A stretch of DNA of 64,000 bases, from contig JAUMIR010000002.1 in the NCBI GenBank assembly GCA_030847615.1, forward strand, positions 193,857,809 through 193,921,808, given 5' to 3'. This DNA comes from Gambelia wislizenii (lineage: Eukaryota > Chordata > Lepidosauria > Squamata > Crotaphytidae). The notes under the pieces were generated by a model that saw nothing but the letters and a program-made list of their open reading frames with translations, searched no databases and was not told the origin of the DNA. Shown here one piece after another: positions 1 through 11,240 of this stretch; position 1 is the first letter of the stretch, and the number at the start of each line of letters is the position of its first letter. The position numbers were made by a program, and so were the translations under genes.

Positions 1-386
1 GATACTGGAAAGCACCTAATGGAACACACAGGAGAAAAGGGGAGATGTGTCTCCAAGTGCCAAGGAGTGGTATTTATTTCTTTATTTTGTTTATTACTTT
101 ATTTTATTTCTATATTGCTTTGGGGAAAGCCCACTCTAGGCTTTAAGCAATATACAAAATTTAAAATGAATTATGATGTTTTATGTATTATATGTATTAT
201 GTATATATAATGATATATTATATAATTATGTGTTGTCCTTTTGTTTTTTAAAATTAACATTTCTATTTGCATTAGTTTTTATGTAGCCTCTGAAGAAGGC
301 CATTGAAATTTATACACAGGGTGAAACATATTGGCCTTATTCCAAAATAAAGAAATAAAAAACATCCCTGAGCATTTGAAGACATA
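1..386. other. AT-rich DNA, no gene recognised
   Basis: No coding region is supported. The segment 280-360 ends in an A-rich stretch with AATAAAGAAATAAA after a 'ctgaagaaggcc' block, which resembles the 3' end of an old retroelement, but I cannot assign it. Confidence 0.3.
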
Positions 387-976
387 GGGCTTTATCAGAC
401 TTTAACTTTAAAACGTTCTTTTGCTGGCATTAAAAAATCCATTTTTATGCCAGCAAAAGAACGCTCCCCACCACCACCACCACACACACTTACTTCCAAT
501 CCTGGCAAAGGCAGCTCTGGCAATGAAAGAGGATGTGAACAGAGCTCAGTTCATTTCCTCCTTTGAAATACCGTGAAATATCACGAGACTTATCATGCAG
601 GAAATTAAAACAAACAAACAAAAATAACATGAAAAAATTACACCAAGCACAAAAACACACTGTAAAACTTACAAGTAACCTGGGGAGGGTTATAAAAAGT
701 CACTTACCTGGATGTTGCAATATCACCCAGAAGTATTAGCGTTGGACCAGCAACTGACAGGGTAATTATGGGAAGGAAAGGACGGGAGGTTTCACATGCT
801 GGCTATGCCGGCAAAAAACATCAGGGGGGATCAATTGATGGTTTAAGCCATCAATTAAAAAGTACAGGTTTGGGCAGGGACATAACCGCAAAAGGACGTC
901 ATCATCTCATATGCGTGCCCTTTCACAGTTATGTGGTGTCATTATGACACTGTATTTGATGTGTCAGATAAAGTCC
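387..976. mobile_element. Foldback DNA transposon, family A (TIR ..TTATCAGAC)
   Basis: The ends are inverted copies: GGGCTTTATCAGAC on the left, and a right end whose reverse complement begins GGACTTTATCTGAC. The same ends and interior blocks ('cttacctggatg', 'acctggggagggt.ataaaaagt') recur at 7287-7892 and 29540-30122. Close inside the left end is a perfect 17-bp hairpin (414-430 with 447-463). There is no coding capacity, so the copy is non-autonomous. No clear target duplication is visible for this copy. Confidence 0.6.
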
Positions 977-1156
977 AATGCTCCCTTTTTTTGCTGTAGA
1001 GGTATGACCCCATTTCTAATGCAGGAGAAGTTACCTCTGTTTTTATTTAAAGTGTTTCTTGTCTCTCCTTAACTTTCTGTTGCAAGCTCTTCCCTATATT
1101 GGATTACAACTCCCAGCCAACAAGCCAGTACCAGTGCTGGGGGGAGCGAAGAGGCT

Positions 1157-1790
1157 GACCACAAGCTGAACATGAGTCAGCAGTGTGATGTGGCAGCTAA
1201 AAAAGCCAATGTGATTCTGGGCAGCAGCAATAGGAGTATAGTGTCTAGACCAAAGGAAGTAATAGCGCCACTCTATTCTGCTTTAGTCAAACCTCACCTG
1301 GAATAATGTGTCCAGTTCTGGGCACAACAGTGCAAGAAGGATATTGACAAGCTGGAGTGTGTCCAGAAAAGGGCAACCAAAAGGTCTGGAAGCCATGCCT
1401 TATGATGAGCCGCTTAGGGAGCTGGGTATGTTTAGCCTGGGGAAGAGAAGATTAAGAGGGGACATGATAGCCATGTTTAAATATTTGAAGGGATGGCATA
1501 CTGAGGATGGAACAAGCTTGTTTTCTGTGGCTCCAGAGACTAGGACACATAGCAGTGGCTTCAAACTACAGGAAAAGAGATTCCACCTAACATTAGGAAG
1601 AACTTACTGACAGGAAGAGCTGTTTGGAAGTGGAACGTACTGCCTCTGAGTTTGGTGGAATCTCCTCATTTGGAGGTTTTTAAACAGAGGCTGGTTGGCC
1701 ATCTACCAGGAATACTTTAATTATGTATTCTGGTATGGCAGGGGGTTGGACTGGGTGGCCTTCGTAGTCCCTTCCAACTCTGTAATTCTA
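1157..1790 (+). mobile_element. CR1 LINE, 3' end (5'-truncated, decayed)
   Basis: The sequence encodes the C-terminal part of a CR1 ORF2, broken by frameshifts: motifs corresponding to DHKLNMSQQCD, KKAN and MIAMFKYLKG are present. It ends in the CR1-type untranslated tail ('tggcagggggttggactgg', 'cttccaactctgtaattcta'). Five other fragments of the same family lie in this window. The reading frame has several stops and the terminal octamer repeat is eroded, so this is a dead 5'-truncated copy. Confidence 0.88.
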
Positions 1791-2085
1791 GATGACACAG
1801 TCAGTGGGCGGGGAAGAGAAGTGACACCAGCATTAGTGACACCAGAGCAACAAGTTCTGAGGAGCTTTCCAAGCAACAGGACTGTCCATTTGCTGAGCTA
1901 CTGTGCTGATAATAAATTCTGTCTTAATCTGCACCGACAAAACCCAGCTAAGGTTTTGGCTGTGCACCAGGGCAGAGGGAACATCTCCCAAGCAGGCCAG
2001 GGTGGAGGCTGTGAGAATTTTCAAGAACTTCAGCTCAGTTCAGGGAGGGGAGCTGGTCCTGCAGAACCATTTCCACTACAGCCTA

Positions 2086-2240
2086 GTTCAGGGCTTCTTA
2101 AACATTTCCCACTCGCGAGCCTTCTTCGCAAGAGAAATTTTATGCGACCCCGGGGTATATAAAATAGGTTTTATGTATATATGCTAAATTTTTCATATGA
2201 CCCACAGTTAAAGATGACCCACAGTTAAAGAAGCTTTGGT
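2086..2240. mobile_element. hAT-type MITE fragment
   Basis: The left end 'cagggcttcttaaac' and the right end 'gttaaagaagctttgg' are imperfect inverted repeats of the hAT type. A 17-bp direct duplication of 'gacccacagttaaagat/g' lies near the right end. There is no coding sequence. Confidence 0.5.
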
Positions 2241-2403
2241 CTAGCTAGCAAAATGCAAGCCAACTTGTTACTGTATGTAACAACTGCCTCTCTTGTTAGT
2301 CTGGCACAGGCCTGGGGAAAGTGTTGCCCTCCAGATTCAATCCCTGTGAGCACTAGTGGCAGCTGGTGGCTCTGATGTCATTGGAGCAGTGAATCCACTC
2401 TGG

Positions 2404-2878
2404 GGGCTTGTCTAAATGTGGGGCAAAAACTCCAAATGGAGTTTTGCCTGCATGCCCCTACATTCTCCCTGAGGACCTGCACATTAGTATCCTCTGCAGG
2501 AATGTGGGGTACTTTGTCTTCACTGTCCCTGAGGAGTTTCAGCTGCCACCGCCACCACTGTGACCACTTTTAACGCTCCAGAGGCAGTTCCCGGCCAAAA
2601 GGAAAGATTTTCTCCCTTCCCCCAGCTTGGCAGCGCTGCTTCTGTCCACTCTCCCATCACAGGAAGAGGTGCTTGAAGAAAGTGATGGGAGAGCAGGCAG
2701 AGGCAGCACTGTGCATCTTGGTAAGATCCCCCGAAATGTTGCCAATAACTGGGCCAAGTGACGTGTGGCCAGATAGCCCCAGCTACAGGGGAAAGGCCAT
2801 GCCACATGTGGTCTGTTCACTGCAGATCTGGGGGCATGCACATGGGGATTTGGGGGTTTTGATAGTATAGACAAGCCC
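2404..2878. mobile_element. Foldback DNA transposon, family C (TIR GGGcTTGTCTA)
   Basis: The left end GGGCTTGTCTA and the right end TAGACAAGCCC are exact inverted repeats, flanked on both sides by the trinucleotide tgg (a 3-bp target duplication). The same terminal motif occurs at 32249-32847, 33364-34009 and 46156-46775. The interior differs from those copies. The flanks (about 2306-2330 and 3013-3085) look like the two ends of an older hAT MITE ('ttgccctccag', 'ctacatgttgcccac') that this element split. Confidence 0.6.
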
Positions 2879-3194
2879 TGGGTCTCAATGTGAACTTTAG
2901 AGGAGTAACCCAAGGTGCTAAACCTTCAGCACCTTGGCTACCTCCTTTAAAGCCTAGAGTCCCACTGACCTTGGAGCCACCAGCTCCCAATGGTGAGCCT
3001 TTGCCAGCATCGCCAATGGGGGAGACAGGATGGGAATTGCAGTCCAATAATATCTTGAAGGCTACATGTTGCCCACTTTTCCTCTAGCACATGGATCTGG
3101 TGGATGAAACAGATTTACCACTACTTCAGGATGTTTCCTTCTTCTTAGCTGAAATTTTACCAAGGAAAGGAATGGAAGAACAGTCCAAGTGGGC

Positions 3195-3290
3195 TACATT
3201 ACCATGTCTAGAGCCTGGGGGAAAGCTGCCTTGAATCCCATCTTGGGAGAAAGGTGGGATATAAATTCAATAAATAAATAAAATAAAGAT
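3195..3290 (+). repeat. LINE/SINE 3' tail
   Basis: The sequence 'gctgccttgaatccc..gagaaaggtgggatataaattcaataaataaataaa' is the common L2-derived tail found at the 3' end of many reptile retroposons. Only the tail is recognisable. Confidence 0.5.
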
Positions 3291-3627
3291 AAAGGTCTGT
3301 ATTTGGGTTAGAACTGCCAGAGACTCCAGAGCCTGTGCTGGCTGGGGATTTTGGGAGCTGTAGTCCAAATCAGAGACCTTCTCTGACCCCTGATTATTTC
3401 ATAGACAAGGAGATGGTCTACAGAACTCGCAGATCTGAGATGTCTCTTTGCTGTTTCTTATTTGCATTTATTTGCACTTATTTATTCCTTTTCTACATTG
3501 TCTTTCTGAGCCACATAACTCCCTTTGCCACGATCATAATACAGTTAAAAGAACAAGAATAATAAAACGCAAATCCCTAAAAGCACAGGGAAGAACAACA
3601 GAGAACAATGTTAATATACAATGTTTC

Positions 3628-3790
3628 TGTTGTTATATGCCTTCAAGATGAGTCCAATTTATGGCAAATTTTTCAGTGTTCTCTTAGCGAGATTTATTCA
3701 GAGGAGATTTGCCATTGTCTTCCTCTCCTATTAAAAGCCTGATGAAAGACAGAGACCCTCCTTGCATGCTTAAAATCCATCCACAGAGGC
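3628..3790 (-). mobile_element. CORE/MIR-type tRNA SINE, tail part
   Basis: Reading the minus strand, the 3' half of the SINE family is seen (in + orientation 'gttgtta.atgccttcaag', 'attcagaggagatttgccattg', 'cttcctct'). It matches the better preserved copies at 15613, 18960, 27611 and 62222. The tRNA-like head is missing. Confidence 0.6.
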
Positions 3791-4167
3791 CAGTAGACCC
3801 TGCCTGTCCTTGGTAGACAGAAGACAATCTGTGCTGGCTGGGAGATTCTGGGAGCTGTTGTTTCCCAGCTCTTAAGAAAAAACACCTTTCAAAGGAAGTA
3901 GCTCTGAGCTACTGACAGAAGGAATTCCAAGGGGAGGACTTACTTTTGCTTTGTGGACCAGGAGGTGAACAGTACTAAAAATGAACACTGGTAGCAATGG
4001 AATACTCTCTATGCAAGTTTACTTGGAGTGTCCTGAAGTGTTAAAGGGTCAAGGTGCAACATAAGATACCCTTCAACTGTGGCCTGGCACCCTGAAGGTC
4101 ATTTCTGTTTATGCAGGAGATACTGGCAGATGTATTCCCAGGATGGCCACTTGGAGAACACTGACAG

Positions 4168-4168
<1 letters not shown>

Positions 4169-4203
<35 letters not shown>
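4169..4203 (+). repeat. (CT)n microsatellite
   Basis: An uninterrupted CT run. It is the (AG)n tail of the minus-strand LINE that begins at 4204, so it is part of the retroposed copy rather than an independent microsatellite. Confidence 0.9.
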
Positions 4204-4205
<2 letters not shown>

Positions 4206-4944
4206 CTTTTCTTTGCAAACGATGACTGAAAACACTAATCCGAGATAAACATGTCCAGTTGCAGAAAGCACAGCAGAAGGTCTCCTTGGGTGATGATTCC
4301 GGGTTGTGATTCTTTCTGTGTTGTCATTTCTCTTCAAGACTTGTTTGGCGTGAGCTCTCAAATAAGGCTGCAGCATTTGAATAGTGTGTCTCCATGCCTC
4401 CCGATATGAGGTCAATGGTGGACCATTGTTGGTGATCAATTTGGCAGAGCCTGAGATGTTGTTTTTCAGAGCGCCCCTCTTATGCTGACCTGTGGCGAGT
4501 TCACCGTAGAGTACTATTTTTGGAAGGTGATGGTCCTCCATCCTAGAAACGTGCCCTGCCCAGCGCAGCTGTGTTCTCAGTATCATGGCCTTAATGCTGG
4601 TGATCCCTGCTTGCTCAAAGACAACAATATTTGTCACATAGTCAGTCCAGTGTATATTTAGGATTGTGCGTAGACAGTGCTGATGAAAGCGTTCGAGGAG
4701 TCATAAGTGTTGGCGATAGGTGACCCATGTTTCAGACCCGTAAAGGAGAATAGACAGTACAATGGCTCTATACCCACTGATTTTTGTGCTTTGCCTCAGG
4801 TGTTTATTACTCCAGACTCTTTTGTAAAGTCTTCCAAATGCAGTATATGCCTTTGCTAATCTGTGATCGATCTCTTTGTCAATCTTGGCATCTGAGGAGA
4901 TGATGCTTCCCAGGTAGGTGAACTGCTGAATGGACTTAAAGCAC
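4204..4944 (-). mobile_element. LINE with (AG)n tail, ORF2 C-terminus (decayed)
   Basis: The minus strand encodes the C-terminal domain of a non-LTR retrotransposon ORF2, including motifs such as YGSETW, TSIKAMILRTQLRWAGH and GELATGQHKRGA. Compared with the copy at 43717-45262, about 46 bp are deleted near the 3' end, removing most of the terminal CTTCG-TTTG-CGAAG hairpin and the CxxC part of the final zinc-finger-like motif. The frame is also broken between 4640 and 4700. It is 5'-truncated at 'gacttaaagcac'. I do not assign a clade. Confidence 0.85.
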
Positions 4945-5399
4945 TTTCCCACATGCCCTTGTGGATTTTCTGATGTGCATCTGCCTTTCAAAAATGGTCA
5001 TTCAACAAGCAGGGGAAGGTCAGTAACTGGAAATCGCTAACTGAAAAATCAGCTTGCCTTTTGAAGTCCATCCTCCTGTTATCCTCTACATTGTTTCTGC
5101 CCTCAGACACTGCCCCCCTTGTGTAGATTCTTCTCTTTCTTTTCCAATTTCCAGTCAAGCACAAGTGAATTTGTCTGCTGGTTGTGCATTGTATACTAAG
5201 TACCACCCACTGACAAGGTCTTTCAGGTCTATGAAACAATTACATACTTCCCAAGCCGGGAGTTTCCCCTTGTTTAGCACAATAGAGACTCATTTCTGCT
5301 TATGACTGTTTGAAAGGCCAAAGCTAGTCCTACCATTAGGCAGAGTTAGTACCTTAGGCAGCTGAACTGTGGCATGGTGAAAGGGTAGCAATGATTGAT
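4945..5399. other. No feature recognised
   Basis: Moderately AT-rich sequence with short chance frames only. No recognisable repeat ends or splice signals with coding character. Confidence 0.4.
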
Positions 5400-5700
5400 T
5401 GGCTGACTGATTGCATTTATTTATTTGCCTCTTGGCCCAGCAGGGCCCTTGAGGTAATGTGTAACACATATAAACATATAAAACACTAAATGTAAACCAA
5501 TTAAAGCATTTAAAATCAGAATAAAACCATTTCTTTAAAAAATAGCTTTTAAAAAGGCAGAGTAGCCATCCCTTGTTCTAAGGGTTGAAGGCCATGTGAA
5601 ATAATACAGTCTTAACTGCCTGCTGGAAGCTCAGAAGAGATAGAGCCCAATTGACTTCTCTTGGGAGAGAATTCCATGGTCAGAGAGTAAATTTAACTTA
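5400..5700 (-). mobile_element. L2-type LINE 3' end
   Basis: In + orientation it runs from 'gcatttatttatttgcc' through an A/T-rich 3' UTR to 'cctgctggaagctcagaagagatagagccc', the reverse of the L2-like 3' ends seen at 37000-37589 and 9549-10038. It is non-coding and decayed. Confidence 0.6.
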
Positions 5701-6019
5701 TTATTATAATATTTGTTTTTATTGATAGGGAAGGGAACTGGTGCTAGTGCAAATTTCTCTCTTGGGTGCCAAAGTAACTTGACCAGTTTTGAATACAGTG
5801 CACCTTGTTGAGGGGGGAGGATGTGCTGTCTGCTGTTCTGCTCAGGCAGCATACCCACACCCTCCAGCACCTCACAGTTGAAAACCAGGACACGTGTGGC
5901 CAACCAACATCAGAGTGTGGCCAAGAGGGCAAAAGTTATTAATGAGGAAGAACACACAAACTGGGAGCAGCTATGGCAGTTTGCTTTTGCCTGTGCCTGT
6001 TGGGAAGAGCAAGAATCTA

Positions 6020-6245
6020 GGGAGCCCTGGTGGCACAGTGGTTAAGTGCCAGTACTGCAAGCCACAACATTGTGAGTTCAATCCCAGAGGGCTCCAAGGT
6101 TGACTCAGCCTTCCATCCTTCTGTGGGTCGGTAAAATGAGTACCCAACTTGTTGGGGGCAATTAGCTAGTACACATTGGAAACTGCTTGGAGAGTGCTTC
6201 GGCACTGATAAGCGGTATATAAATATCAATGCTCTTGCTATTGCT
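6020..6245 (+). mobile_element. Sauria SINE (tRNA-derived)
   Basis: The head carries an A box (tggcacagtgg) and a B box (gagttcaatccc) of a tRNA-type RNA polymerase III promoter. These are followed by the central domain 'gactcagccttccatcctt..ggtcggtaaaatgagtaccca' and a BovB-like end. This order is that of the squamate Sauria SINE family. A second, more diverged copy lies at 61855. Confidence 0.85.
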
Positions 6246-6811
6246 AAGAATCTGCCCCTCCCAGATGAGTTAGCTGAGTGTATTCTGCTTTTGCATTTTG
6301 AACTCAGTTTGCAGCAACTGAAATAAGCAGAGAAAAAAGGCTGAAGTGGGAGAGGAAAGAAACAATGGGACATTTAAAAATCAGCTGGAAAAGTGGAATG
6401 GCAGGACTGTCCCTGTCAAACTGGGACAGTTGGAAGGTCTGCAAAATGTCATGGGCCAGCCTGAGGGGGCATTTAGACCACCTGTCCTTGTCCCTTCCCC
6501 CCCACCATGTGTTTAAGACCTGCCTAAGTTGTTTCCAGTAATTACTCCATCAGCTGTCAGTTACAACCCCGATCTTGAAAATGTGCCTCTGGCTTTTGCA
6601 GTCCCTAGGGGGCCTAAGGCTGCTTTCTGTGACCCACCAGAGGATCTATTTATAGGCACTAGGCAAACATTTATGGAGGAATAAAGATCAGAACATCTAA
6701 AGTATGATCCAGAATGGTGTGCAAGGAGACTGGTTGCTCCTCCTGTTTAACTGAGCACTGTCCTCCCAACATCGATGGCACATCCTTTGGGAAAGTAATA
6801 AAATAAAAATA

Positions 6812-7056
6812 CAGTAGCTTCCCCCTTATCCATGGTTTCACTTTTTGTGGTTTCAGTTACCTATGGTCAACTGCTATCCAAAAATATTACAGTAGTTCCC
6901 CCTTACCCGCAGTTTTGTTTTCTGTGGCTTCAGTTACCCACAGTCAACCCACAGTGATACCAATATTACGGTATAGGGTTTGGTACTATCTGCGGTGTCA
7001 GGCATCCACTAGGTTTCTTGGGAGTATCCCTCCCAGATAAGGGGGGACTACTATAC
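6812..7056. mobile_element. Tigger-like (pogo/Tc1-mariner) MITE
   Basis: It starts 'cagtagcttcccccttatcc' and ends 'ggggggactacta', inverted repeats of the Tigger type, next to TA on both sides. The first about 80 bp occur twice in direct order (6812 and about 6891), so the element was either partly duplicated or hit by a second copy. There is no transposase. Confidence 0.7.
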
Positions 7057-7286
7057 CTTGCTGGCCACCCAAATGTAAGCATTTATGCTTCCTTGCCACA
7101 ACGATGCATATGCTCTACATCCATAAAGGTGAACGCCAGATGTTCCTTTCTTTGAGGCTAGAATCCTCTTTCAGAAATCACTCATCCCCTTAGCCTACCT
7201 TAATCCTCCTTCTAATTTAAGATTAGAGACAATGAAAACACAGAAACACAGGGTTAATACAAAAGAGGATTAAGGGTGGAGGTATA

Positions 7287-7892
7287 GGAGATTATCAGAC
7301 AGGAATGAAAAAAGTGTTCCTGTCCCACAATCTCCACTCCTCCCCCTGTCCTGTCCCTGACCCGCCACAATCACCCTCCCCATCACACTTACCTTCTCTT
7401 CCCTGAAAAACGCATCCCAGGAGTGAATGGAGCTCTGAGGGAGCTCTCTTCACTTCCTGGATCGAAATCCCATGGATTCTCGCGAGAAGACGGGAGGTGG
7501 GAAATTCAAAAAGAAAAAGAAAAATACACAAGAAAAAGTAACAGCAAGCACAAAAACACACCTTAAAAGGTAGAAGTAACCTGGGGAGGGTCATAAAAAG
7601 TGTGTCACTTACCTGGATGTCCTGATCTCATCCAGAAGTGTTCTGGCAGGGACTTCCCATTGACACTGGGATCTCGCCAGCATAACGAGGCACCTTTTCA
7701 CTCACAGGAACATCCATGACAGAAATGGAATGGAGGATCTGTTCACAGCTTCTCTCATCAATAAAAAGCAGTGCCAGTGGAACAGCAGCAGAATGGGTGC
7801 ATAACAAGGGGGGGACGACATCTGAAAAGGAAGCTCTTTTGCAATCTCCTGACATTCATGTAACACCACTTTTAATGCGTCTGATAATCTCT
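7287..7892. mobile_element. Foldback DNA transposon, family A
   Basis: The termini GGAGATTATCAGAC and (reverse complement) AGAGATTATCAGAC are flanked by ata on both sides, a possible 3-bp target duplication. The interior matches 29540-30122 in opposite orientation ('gttcctgtcccacaat', 'cttaccttctc', 'tctcgcgagaa'). It is non-coding. Confidence 0.65.
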
Positions 7893-7903
7893 ATAAAGTT
7901 GGT

Positions 7904-8077
7904 AGAGTGAAACCTGGAGAGGGCTCCTGTGTTTTTAATGGTAGTATAGGAGAGGGTATTTCAGCAGGTGTTGCTTGTAATGTGACCTGATAACAAGCAA
8001 CACTTACTGAAATGGCTCCTTCTACATAGCCATTAAAGGTACAAGAGCCTTCTCCACTTTTCACTCTGATAATCTTA
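7904..8077. mobile_element. Hairpin MITE, family D, copy 1
   Basis: A nearly complete foldback. The left arm (agagtgaaacctgg, ggctcctgtg, ttaatgg, tttcagcaggtgttgcttgt) is mirrored on the right (acaagcaacacttactgaaa, ccattaaaggtacaagagcc, cttttcactct). The two arms meet near 7985. Two more copies follow within 500 bp. Confidence 0.7.
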
Positions 8078-8112
8078 GTAGAAGATGCTATTGTCATCTG
8101 AGGCTATGGTCG

Positions 8113-8220
8113 GCAAGTGAAATAAGTGAGGGGGCTCCTGTCCATTTAATAGTTCTGTAGAAGGGGCATTTCAGCAGGTGTTGCTTGTCACATAAGCAAC
8201 ACCTGCTGAAAATTCTTCAG
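8113..8220. mobile_element. Hairpin MITE, family D, copy 2 (truncated)
   Basis: The left arm is present from 'gtgaaataagtgagggggctcctgtcc'; the centre is 'tttcagcaggtgttgcttgt' then 'acataagcaacacctgctgaaa'. The outer part of the right arm is missing. Confidence 0.65.
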
Positions 8221-8396
8221 AGAATGGAAAAAGATGATGATGATCATGATGATGGCACGATAAAAGCCACATCTGCTACTGTTCTAAGTCCTGACTTTCT
8301 GTGGTGTTTCTCTGTGCTGCTTCCACTGTTACTGCTGAAATGAAAGACTTAAAAAATAAGTCAGGTCTGCAGAGCAAAGGATTGTCTCCCCACACC

Positions 8397-8580
8397 AGGA
8401 TTGCCAGAGTGAAAAATGGGGACATCTCCTGTACCTTTAATGGCTGTGTAAAAGATGGAATTTCAGCAGGTGTTACTTGTAACCTGGTTGTGTTACGCCA
8501 GCAACATAAGCTGAAATTCCCTCTTCTACACAGCAATTAAAGGTACAGGAGATGTCTCCAGTTTTCAGTCTGGCAACCCT
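8397..8580. mobile_element. Hairpin MITE, family D, copy 3 (best preserved)
   Basis: The ends AGGATTGCCAGA and TCTGGCAACCCT are inverted repeats, and the whole 184 bp folds back (ggacatctcctgtaccttta against taaaggtacaggagatgtc; tttcagcaggtgttac against the right arm). There is no coding capacity. The transposon superfamily is not assigned. Confidence 0.75.
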
Positions 8581-8726
8581 ACTCTGTCCCCTGATGCTGA
8601 ACACTGACTGAAAGGAAGGAAGCTGGAAGGTTGGTAAATGTCTGGGAGTCAGGAAAAGGCAAGCATCTTTCCCCCTCAGACAAGCATAGGTTCATAGTTT
8701 CATGGACTATGTGGGCCAAACCTGTC

Positions 8727-8755
8727 ACACACACACACACACACACACACACCAC
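8727..8755. repeat. (CA)n microsatellite
   Basis: About 13 uninterrupted CA units followed by a few CCA units. Confidence 0.95.
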
Positions 8756-8779
8756 CACCATCCCAGTAAACCAAGAGTG

Positions 8780-8903
8780 GGGGAACTTTTGACCCTGGTG
8801 ATGTTTAGGACTACAAGACCCCAAATCTCTTACTATTGGCTATGCCAGGTGACACTGAAGGGAGTTGTGGGCCCTTAGAAAGCCAAAGATTTTCCATCCC
8901 TGT
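8780..8903. mobile_element. hAT-type MITE
   Basis: The ends 'agagtgggggaacttttgaccct' and 'ccaaagattttccatccctg' are diverged inverted repeats of the small hAT elements that also lie at 33219 and 60115. Non-coding. Confidence 0.5.
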
Positions 8904-9424
8904 AATAAGAAAACGAAACAAACACTTCATTCAGAAGCATCATGCGCTGGAGTCCCCTAAAAGCACAGAAACACACCTAGTTCAAGAGGACATACATATT
9001 TTTAGTGCTTATATAGAAAATGGCGGGGGGGGGGGAGTAACAAGACTTGAAAACCTGCAAACCATTGAAAAGCTTATTGTGCCAAATCTAACTAATCCAA
9101 GATGAATTATGGATATTTCCCCCTTTCCCATTTTGGTTTGATTATACCCCCCTCCCCCCCAAAACAACCACCAATAACCCAAACCTGTTTCATTTATACT
9201 CCTGGCTGTGTGAGCTGAGGATCCTTTTTCAAATGTCATTTGCAGAAAAGAAGCTGGTGCTGTGTGTGACTCCTTCCCATCCCATGCAGGCATTTTCAGA
9301 AACCCTGGGCTGCCAAGGAAGACCCTAAGCTGAAACTCCTCCTCACTCCAGGTTTGTCCCATTTCCAAAAAGGGGAGAAGCTGGAAGAAGAAAGAGGCAC
9401 AGTGGCCTTTGCTGATGTGGCCTA

Positions 9425-10133
9425 GGGGCCCATTCACATTACAGAATTATAGTGCTAGGATTCCACTTTAACGTCTGTGGCTCTGTCGTATGGAATCCTG
9501 GAACTGGCAGTTGAGGCGGAGGGGAATTTAGAAGCCTCAGCCAAGACATTATCATCATCATCATCATCATCATCATCCCACCTTTCTCCCATATAGGGAC
9601 TCAAGGCAGCTAACAGAGTTTAAAACAATACATAAACATTAAAACTATAAATATAAATATGACATTTAAAAAACAGATTAAACAATTTACAGTATTAAAA
9701 CATTTAAAAATATTAAAAGGCAATAAAACTATATACACCTTAAAAACCAAATTGCACAACATGTACAAGCCCAGCCCCGCATCAAACTGTAAATGCCTGA
9801 TGGCACAAGAATGTTTATACTTGTTGCCGAAAGGATAGCGGAGACAGGGCTATCCTGGTCTCTTTAGGGACGGGGTTCTAAAGTCTGGGAGCAGCCACCA
9901 AGAAGGCCGTCTCCCTCATTCCCACCAAAAGAGCCTGAGAGGGTGGTGGGACAGAGAGAAGGACTTCTCCAGATGATCTAAGAGCTCTAATGTCTCATAA
10001 AAGGAGATATGGTCCTTCAAATAACCCGGACCCAAGCCATATACAAAGCCCAGGATTCCACAGGATGCAGCCATGGCAGTTAAAGTGGAATAAGAGCGCT
10101 ATAAATGTGTAGTGTGAAAGGGCTCCAGGGTTT
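9425..10133. mobile_element. Palindromic hAT MITE (family E), split by a LINE
   Basis: The left half (9425-9548: gggcccattcacattac, tatagtgctaggattccactttaa, tatggaatcctgg) is complementary to the right half (10039-10133: aggattccacaggatgcagcc, ttaaagtggaataagagcgctata, tgtagtgtgaaagggctcc). The two halves are separated by an L2-type LINE insert. The undivided relative at 24807-25023 shows the original arrangement. Confidence 0.75.
9549..10038 (-). mobile_element. L2-type LINE 3' end with (ATC)n tail
   Basis: In + orientation it begins with (ATC)9 and 'ccacctttctcccatatagggactcaaggcagc', the reversed 3' end of an L2-like LINE. It continues into the reversed C-terminal coding region ('gggagcagccaccaagaaggcc', 'tccttcaaataacccggacccaagcc'). 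It is inserted within the palindromic MITE at 9425-10133. Confidence 0.75.
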
Positions 10134-10852
10134 CTGATGTTGAGAAGGAGCTCGGCTGCAGTGGCTTTTGCACCACAGTGCTACCAGGGAAGCGGTCTCA
10201 AGTTCCCAAAATCCTAACAGTGCTATGAGTACCTGGGTGCTACAATTACACCCACAAGCTGTTGATGGACTGCAATTCTCAGCAACCCTAACTGGCATAG
10301 CCAAAAGAGGGGACTACTGGAAATGGAGTCTCGGAACAGTTGAAGGAACACAAGATTCCTACCCTACCATAAATCTACATTTGGCTTTCCAGACATTTTG
10401 TCTTACAAGTCCTCTCAACCCTAGCCAACATGGCCAATGAGAAAGGATTGTAGGAACAGTCACCTAAAACATCTGGAGGTTCAAAGCTTCCCCAGTGCTG
10501 CAGTGGGTTCTTCATTCTCTCCCCCACGCCCCCAGAGAGAAAAAAGACATCTCTGTGTAGAGTATATGCCACCTTACTGTTTTTGCCAGGTCAGTCTTTA
10601 GTGTTTTGAAAATATTTGGGGGATTTTTTATTTTTTTTATTTTTTTTTGAAAAACGAACCTTTATTTTTGTATCAAACAAAATGGTTTATCTATGGGACA
10701 TTTATGTAACATGTCATTCTAGCAGAAGAGATTAGAAAAATAACATTTACACAGTCTTCAGTCAGAATCATAGCAGTATCAGACTGCTCTCTACTGTTCA
10801 AAGTAAGAATACATGTAAAATGGAATGACTATGCAGCTTAACAGATATTGGG
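10134..10852. other. No feature recognised
   Basis: Contains small hAT-like scraps (10200-10300, with 'tgcaattctcagcaaccctaactggc') and a T-rich tract at 10620-10650. No coding exon is supported. Confidence 0.35.
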
Positions 10853-10979
10853 CTAAATTCAGCTATTAGTACCAACAGCAGTAGGCCCATTGAATTAATG
10901 GGACTTCCATAAATATTGACTTAAGAAGCTCCATCCATTCATTGGGTCTGCTCTAGCTGGCACTAACAGCTGAATTTAT
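10853..10979. mobile_element. Short foldback repeat
   Basis: The ends 'gctaaattcagctattagtacc' and 'ggcactaacagctgaattta' are inverted repeats enclosing 'cattgaattaatgggact'. Probably a small MITE. Confidence 0.45.
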
Positions 10980-11240
10980 GCAATTATCTTCCAGAGAATA
11001 AAATGTATAGAACATTTTACTACTTGGTAGCATTGCCAAGCCAGGAGTACTGCAAGCCCTGAAATGTCAGGGCCAAATTCTGAGACCCTTAGTGATGAGG
11101 TGGCTTGCTTCCCCCCCCCCCATGTTTATGGCTTCTTCCTGCTGAACCCTGGTGGAAACTGCAGAAATTTTGAAAGGGGGAGGGTAGGAGGTGGCCGGGC
11201 TGACTCCTCCCCAAGATTCTATAGTAGCCACATCACAATG

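Noticed and set aside
1695..2162. 155-residue + strand frame
   Set aside because: It starts in the 3' end of a CR1 and runs into a hAT fragment, so it is a chance frame.
6020..6120. Possible tRNA gene (A and B boxes)
   Set aside because: The boxes belong to a Sauria SINE head; no cloverleaf of a functional tRNA.
8727..8755. CRISPR-like or tandem regulatory repeat
   Set aside because: Simple (CA)n microsatellite.
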